From assembly GCA_021803645.1 (NCBI GenBank), contig JAJZLI010000016.1, positions 1-10,317 on the forward strand: DNA of 10,317 bases, given 5' to 3'. The notes under the pieces were generated by a model that worked only from the letters and a program-made list of their open reading frames with translations, did no database searches and was not told where the DNA came from. The stretch's first letter is position 1. Each line of letters begins with the position of its first letter. This document shows positions 6,376 to 10,317 of this stretch, piece by piece. The DNA comes from a bacterium. GTDB taxonomy: Bacteria; Patescibacteriota; Dojkabacteria; JAKAPS01; JAJZLI01. Both the position numbers and the translations under genes were made by a program.

Positions 6376-7878
6376 ATGAGTAAAAGAAATACTATTTTAG
6401 ATTTATTAAAAGAAAAGAAACTAAATGAGTTTTTTCTAAACCCTAAGATATACTCTTCGATTGAATTACCCCCTTATGTTAAATTTGAACAACTCCTTCA
6501 GCAAGTATCAAAAGAATTGAATGGAGAATCAATTCCATTTGATGAATTGAAACTAGCAAAAGAACAAGAAGATGTCAACTATATTATATTTGGAAATAAA
6601 GATGGAAGATATGCGTGGAGAAAACTTGAATTAATTAATCCATATATTTATATATCATTGGTTAATACTATTATTAAAGAAGATGCGTGGTCATTAATTT
6701 TGGAGAGGTTTAAACAAGTTAATATTACTGACAAAATTACCTGTGCCAGTATTCCTGTACTAAAAGAATCTAACAGTCAGCAAAAAGCAACACAAATAAA
6801 TGAATGGATTGATGAAGTAGAGAGGAAATCTATTGAACTGTCTCTCAACTTTGAATATATATTGCATGGAGATATATCTAATTGCTATGGCACAATATAT
6901 ACACATTCTATCTCATGGGCTATTCACACAAAAAAAATTGCGAAAAAAGAAAAAAATAACAAGGATTTACTAGGGAATAAAATAGATAATCATATACGTG
7001 CAATGTCATTTGGACAAACAAATGGTATTCCGCAGGGAAGTCTGATAATGGATCTTATTGCTGAAATTGTTTTAGCCTATACAGATGAAATTCTCTTTAA
7101 AAAGATCAGCGATAATAAATTATGTAAATATCACATAATACGTTATCGTGATGATTATAGAATTTTTGTAAAAAATCCCAAAGATGGAGATACGATACTT
7201 CATTTATTGAGTGAAACTTTAGCTGAGCTAGGAATGAGTCTAAATACAGCAAAAATAAAAAAATCGGAAGATATAATAATTAATTCAATAAAACCTGATA
7301 AATTATTTTCTAATAATAGACCTTTACCCGATGTTTTTGAAAAAAACAAACTAATTTCGGAACTTTTATATATTTATGAAATTAATAACAAATTCCCTAA
7401 TTCAGGATCCTTGCTAAAGAGAATTAATAATATTTATGATAATTGCGATAAAAATAAATTAAAGATTCATCATAAGGAAGTAGTGGGCATTCTTGTCAAC
7501 ATAGCAATTAATAGTCCCAAAACATATCCTGTAGTAGCTGCCTTAATTAGTAAAAGCATAAGCATGTTAGATGAAAAAAGTAAGAAAGACGTTCTAACTA
7601 ATTTACTCGATAAGATTAAGCTCTTACCAAACTCAAGTTTACTTGAAGTATGGATACAACGTATAACAATTAAGGAACAAATTTCACACGAATATATAAA
7701 CAAACTTAGTAAAAAAGTTGCAGAGGAGAATGTTGATCTCTTTAATATAGAATGGAGTACAAATAGTAATATGAAAAAAATATTTTCAACTATTGAGATT
7801 ATTGATAGAAAAGAAATTGAGGACATGGCAGATATAATCCAGCCAGAAGAGTTTAATATATTCAAAAAGTACATTTAA
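6376..7878 (+). CDS. Reverse transcriptase of the unknown-group/abortive-infection type
   Basis: This 500-residue protein has a reverse transcriptase core: motif A with catalytic Asp166 (H-G-D-I-S-N-C-Y), motif B G-I-P-Q-G at 217-221 and motif C Y-R-D-D at 257-260. All three catalytic Asp residues are present. There is no maturase, primase or endonuclease domain. The region after about residue 300 is predominantly helical, and its helix-repeat look resembles the C-terminal extension of Abi and other unknown-group (UG/DRT) antiviral reverse transcriptases. Such enzymes make DNA after phage infection, in several cases without an external template. The subgroup cannot be assigned by eye. It stands alone on the plus strand with its own promoter, between the IS and a convergent HNH nuclease gene 43 bases away. 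No retron-type msr/msd structure was recognised, and the space upstream is cut short by the IS. No clear ribosome binding site precedes the ATG. Confidence 0.9.
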   Translation: MSKRNTILDLLKEKKLNEFFLNPKIYSSIELPPYVKFEQLLQQVSKELNGESIPFDELKLAKEQEDVNYIIFGNKDGRYAWRKLELINPYIYISLVNTIIKEDAWSLILERFKQVNITDKITCASIPVLKESNSQQKATQINEWIDEVERKSIELSLNFEYILHGDISNCYGTIYTHSISWAIHTKKIAKKEKNNKDLLGNKIDNHIRAMSFGQTNGIPQGSLIMDLIAEIVLAYTDEILFKKISDNKLCKYHIIRYRDDYRIFVKNPKDGDTILHLLSETLAELGMSLNTAKIKKSEDIIINSIKPDKLFSNNRPLPDVFEKNKLISELLYIYEINNKFPNSGSLLKRINNIYDNCDKNKLKIHHKEVVGILVNIAINSPKTYPVVAALISKSISMLDEKSKKDVLTNLLDKIKLLPNSSLLEVWIQRITIKEQISHEYINKLSKKVAEENVDLFNIEWSTNSNMKKIFSTIEIIDRKEIEDMADIIQPEEFNIFKKYI

Positions 7879-7921
7879 GGAATTAAATAAATGTCTATTC
7901 AATCTTTATACAAATTTCATA

Positions 7922-8641
7922 TTATTCTATTTTTCCAGATTTCTGTAAATTGTGTTTCATGCATAGTAACCTAACATTCAATGCACTTAAACTTGTTCCT
8001 CCTTTAGAAAAAGGTAAATCATGATCAAAATGTAGATTTGAGGTTGCACCACAGATCACACATCTTCCTTTATCTCTTTTCCAAACCTCCCTTTTAACTT
8101 CTGATGGAATTAACCTGGTATGAAAAATTTTAATATTTTGATTTTCCATTTCCGACTGATTTGTAAGTTTCAAAATAAATCGGAAAACATTTCGTTTGCC
8201 ATCATAGACTACTCTGTAACCTACCAGTTCAAAGACTCCCTTTAATGACCAAACACCATTCATAATCTTTTCATAAGCCTTCACCAATTCTGGACTTCTT
8301 TTTCCTGCTTTATAATCTTCTACAGATTTAACAAATAATCCATTTTGGGTTAATTTTCCAGATGGTAGTTCTGCTGACTGATCTTCACTCTTTGGATTAT
8401 GAGTATAATTTTGTCTGGAAACATCATGACCTTCATACTCAATAGTTATACCATCTGCATAAATTCTATCCTTATAAGGAGCATTTGTTCTTTGAGAGAG
8501 TAAAATCACTGAATATCGAGGATTAAGCCGAAAATTCATTCCTCGCTGCAAAGTTTGAACACCTTCCATATCACACATATCACGATAAGAAATTATGTCA
8601 TCCTGTATTTTCATAATGTTAATTGTACTTTCATCTCCCAC
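7922..8641 (-). CDS. HNH endonuclease with N-terminal SRA/YDG-like domain (probable modification-dependent restriction enzyme)
   Basis: The 239-residue frame starts with GTG at 8641; an ATG at 8614 (residue 10) is an alternative. The N-terminal domain (about residues 30-160) carries N-A-P-Y-K-D (53-58), Y-E-G-H-D (69-73), L-T-Q-N-G (97-101) and W-x3-G-x-F (131-137). This order resembles the SRA/YDG-type base-flipping domain of HNH proteins related to type IV, modified-base-specific restriction. The C-terminal HNH domain has zinc ligands C194/C197 and C227/H230, the F-D-H-D-L-P-F-S-K-G-G core with Asp206/His207, and Asn222. It should nick or cut DNA, perhaps DNA with modified cytosine such as that of some phages; this is inferred from domain layout. 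The gene converges on the reverse transcriptase. Its GC content (37-40% in two 60-base samples) is higher than its neighbours', which suggests separate acquisition. Confidence 0.85.
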   Translation of the reverse strand: MGDESTINIMKIQDDIISYRDMCDMEGVQTLQRGMNFRLNPRYSVILLSQRTNAPYKDRIYADGITIEYEGHDVSRQNYTHNPKSEDQSAELPSGKLTQNGLFVKSVEDYKAGKRSPELVKAYEKIMNGVWSLKGVFELVGYRVVYDGKRNVFRFILKLTNQSEMENQNIKIFHTRLIPSEVKREVWKRDKGRCVICGATSNLHFDHDLPFSKGGTSLSALNVRLLCMKHNLQKSGKIE

Positions 8642-8835
8642 TATATCAGTATATATCCCATTACTATAGATACATAAGCATATAAGAAGAGATTAAATAC
8701 AACTACAGGTAAAACCAAGAGAATTTGTGACAATACTCTTCAGATTTATAACTGATATCAATTGAAATATTAAATTAATACATTTATATTGAATAGAATT
8801 AGTAAAAACTGTTTATACGTCAGGGATACCTAGGA

Positions 8836-9483
8836 TCAAAGAGTAACTGACCCATCGAATTTTGCTATTTTATTCATCAAAAGATATGTAATACTCTTTG
8901 TAACCATCTGATCAGGTTTTACTCCAATATCAGATAGATAATTTTTTATTTTTTGTTTTGACTCCTCTACCATTTCTAATGTCGTAATAATCTCTACTTC
9001 TATTGCAAACCCAAAGTCTTCAATATACTCAATATTTACTGTCATACGATGAGCTGATATATAGAATATATTCCTTGTTTTTTTCAATTTTAAAAATAGT
9101 TTAAATCCAATGGAAGTAAGAATTTTATAAGATTCCTCAAGAGATTCAACTACAGTTTCATGCTCATCCAATACATTATGATCACCTAAACTTGTAATAA
9201 TTTTAACATTTAAGTCTATTCCCTTCGTCCCATTTTTATCTTTTTCACGCAACCTCAGACTATACGACCCAACTTCTTTCATTTCTACTTCTGAAATATC
9301 TTTTACATCGTTTTTACAAAAATATAAATCAATGATTTTTTCTTCTCCCTTACTTTCTACTTCTCCAGATTTAAGTTTTTCTAAAAGAATTTTTACTTGA
9401 TCATCATCTAAAAGAGCCCTAAATTCTACTTCCGTATTCCCTTCCCCATGGGGAAGAACTGTCTTATTTGTATTACCTTTCAT
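8836..9483 (-). CDS. CYTH-domain protein (CyaB/thiamine triphosphatase-like)
   Basis: The 215-residue protein has the hallmarks of the CYTH triphosphate tunnel fold. They are an N-terminal E-V-E-F-R (E18, E20, R22, for the usual ExExK), D-L-Y-F, S-L-R-L-R-E, D-E-H-E, a basic K-L-K-K-T-R, I-E-D-F-G-F-A-I-E-V-E and a C-terminal T-K-S-I-T-Y-L-L helix. Family members bind triphosphates with a metal ion and act as class IV adenylate cyclases, thiamine triphosphatases or inorganic triphosphatases. The first Lys of ExExK is replaced by Arg, a mild change. Motif content alone cannot separate these activities. It is monocistronic, with a good promoter nine bases upstream and hence almost no leader. 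It ends in TGA, with a TAG two codons later. About 195 bases without a recognisable gene separate it from the HNH gene. Confidence 0.85.
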   Translation of the reverse strand: MKGNTNKTVLPHGEGNTEVEFRALLDDDQVKILLEKLKSGEVESKGEEKIIDLYFCKNDVKDISEVEMKEVGSYSLRLREKDKNGTKGIDLNVKIITSLGDHNVLDEHETVVESLEESYKILTSIGFKLFLKLKKTRNIFYISAHRMTVNIEYIEDFGFAIEVEIITTLEMVEESKQKIKNYLSDIGVKPDQMVTKSITYLLMNKIAKFDGSVTL

Positions 9484-9498
9484 AGCTAATAAATATAT

Positions 9499-9527
9499 AT
9501 TATATAGACAGATTAACGAAAAATCAA
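9499..9527 (-). promoter_or_regulatory. Promoter of the CYTH gene
   Basis: On the minus strand, TTGATT (9527-9522) and a perfect TATAAT (9504-9499) are 17 bases apart. The predicted start near 9492 leaves a leader of about nine bases before ATG 9483, too short for a standard ribosome binding site. Confidence 0.7.
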
Positions 9528-9580
9528 TAGGTATTAATTAAATATTATATAAAAAGTAACAGATTGATATCTATACATAA

Positions 9581-9785
9581 AATGGTAAATATACTTTTGC
9601 AAATAAAAAACGTACAATATGTGATTCACTTTATGTTTTTCCTAGATTACACTTCGACAAGTTAGGAGGGTTTAGACATAAATATATTGAAAGAGATATC
9701 CATGATATATAAAAATGTACATTTAGAAAGAGAATTCAGTAATCTTATCAACATAATTAAAGGGAGTAATATTTATGTTAAATAG
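9581..9785 (+). pseudogene. abiEi: abiEi antitoxin remnant (3' end only, frameshifted)
   Basis: Two reading frames joined at about 9665-9672 give a continuous AbiEi-like C-terminus. The first part (9581-9670) reads G-K-Y-T-F-A-N-K-K-R-T-I-C-D-S-L-Y, then H-F-D-K-L-G-G. The second part, one frame over (9672-9785), reads L-D-I-N-I-L-K-E-I-S-M-I-Y-K-N, then H-L-E-R-E-F. This matches the family pattern of an E/K-R-A-I-C-D-x-L-Y helix, F-D-N-L, then Y-x-N-x-x-L-E-x-E. The rest of the gene (wing and DNA-binding domains) is absent upstream, where stops appear at once. Its stop overlaps the following abiEii start by 11 bases, the tight coupling usual for this pair. Assignment is from motif memory plus the neighbour; a homology search would settle it. 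Confidence 0.6.
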
Positions 9786-10317
9786 AATTAAACATGAACA
9801 AATTCTAAAAAGTATTTTAAAAGATATTTATCTGAATCCATATCTCCAAGCAAATCTGGCATTTAATTTAAAGGAGAAACTTGTTTACATATGTTTTAGA
9901 TTTTCAATAGACCTTGATTTTAATCTGTTATCAAATAATTTTGATTCATCATTGGTTCAACACATAGTAAACCAATATCTATCAGTAGAGGAAGTATCTA
10001 ACAAGAACATTACTTAGCTTTGGATTGGAAGTTATGAAAAAGGCAAACAAAAGGTAAAAATAGAAATAAGTAAAAGGATTATCCTGATAAATACATAAAT
10101 AAAGATTTTTATAGTTTAACTATTCCAACAATGCATCCATCCTATATGTTTGCCCATAAATTATGTGCCATTACTGACGGGAAGAAACTACAAATGAGAG
10201 ATCTTTTTGATACAAATTTTATGTTTTCTAAAGGATTTGAAATTAATGAAGATATAATAAGAATAAAAAGGAATAAGTCCGTTAAAGACTATTTAAACAT
10301 ACTTATTAAGTTTATAG
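9775..10317 (+). pseudogene. abiEii: abiEii nucleotidyltransferase toxin, broken (3' end beyond window)
   Basis: AAGGGAG ten bases upstream supports ATG 9775. The first frame (80 codons) begins with the AbiEii-like L-N-R-I-K-H-E-Q-I-L-K and I-L-K-D-I-Y-L-N-P, and later has R-F-S-I-D-L-D-F-N-L-L. The essential nucleotide-binding K-G-G-T-x-L segment is out of frame: bases 9870-9896 read K-G-E-T-C-L-H-M-F in another frame, bracketed by two compensating frameshifts and a small deletion. A TAG at 10015-10017 interrupts what continues as G-S-Y-E-K-G-K-Q-K. A further frameshift near 10075-10080 leads to T-I-P-T-M-H-P-S-Y-M-F-A-H-K-L-C-A-I, then R-D-L-F-D-T, open to the window end. Family members are type IV toxins of the DUF1814 nucleotidyltransferase group; this one should be inactive. 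Confidence 0.85.

Noticed and set aside
6367..6381. Five-codon frame overlapping the reverse transcriptase start, as a regulatory upstream ORF.
   Set aside because: Such a short frame is expected by chance in AT-rich sequence and has no ribosome binding site.
7470..7874. A 134-codon open frame on the minus strand inside the reverse transcriptase gene.
   Set aside because: It is hydrophobic and low in complexity, has no ribosome binding site, and mirrors the codons of the real gene; the same holds for the minus-strand frames at 485-802 and 1822-2010 and the plus-strand frame at 4483-4701.
8836..8838. UGA at the end of the CYTH gene as a sense (Gly) codon, as in Gracilibacteria.
   Set aside because: No long gene here contains internal UGA, while under that code frequent in-frame UGA would be expected; ordinary termination is simpler.

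Overview
The window is very AT-rich (roughly 30% GC by eye), uses the standard stop codons, and often has genes with little or no Shine-Dalgarno sequence and promoters very close to the start codon. Its tRNA gene does not encode the CCA tail. The mix of small AT-rich genes, an HExxH protein resembling DUF1704/MATCAP, AbiE remnants and an IS481-like element suggests a bacterium of the candidate phyla radiation (Patescibacteria). That placement is an inference, not a demonstrated one. UGA does not appear as a sense codon inside the long genes, so the UGA=Gly code of Gracilibacteria is unlikely.

Positions 1-2344 look like a core-type region. A 5'-truncated sensor kinase homologue, with Glu in place of the phosphoacceptor His, overlaps by 10 bases a second, apparently complete membrane histidine kinase. 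A tRNA-Asn(GTT) with a clear promoter of its own follows. No response regulator is visible.

From 2345 onward the content is accessory. It starts with a 542-residue HExxH metallopeptidase-like protein, then about 400 bases of degenerate DNA. A RelE/RelB-type toxin-antitoxin pair on the minus strand follows, flanked by two copies of a 59-base (extendable) direct repeat. Next is a 1082-bp IS481-like element with near-perfect inverted repeats and a CATA target duplication; its transposase is frameshifted near the C-terminus. Only 11 bases beyond the IS flank lies a strong promoter for a 500-residue reverse transcriptase of the unknown-group/abortive-infection kind. Convergent with it is a probable modification-dependent HNH endonuclease. 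A CYTH-domain protein comes next, and the window ends in a decayed type IV abiEi-abiEii pair (both genes frameshifted).

Taken together, 2345-10317 reads as a defence island downstream of a tRNA gene. The best candidate for an undescribed system is the reverse transcriptase, alone or with the HNH protein. The toxin-antitoxin pair, the IS and the AbiE remnants record turnover in the same place.
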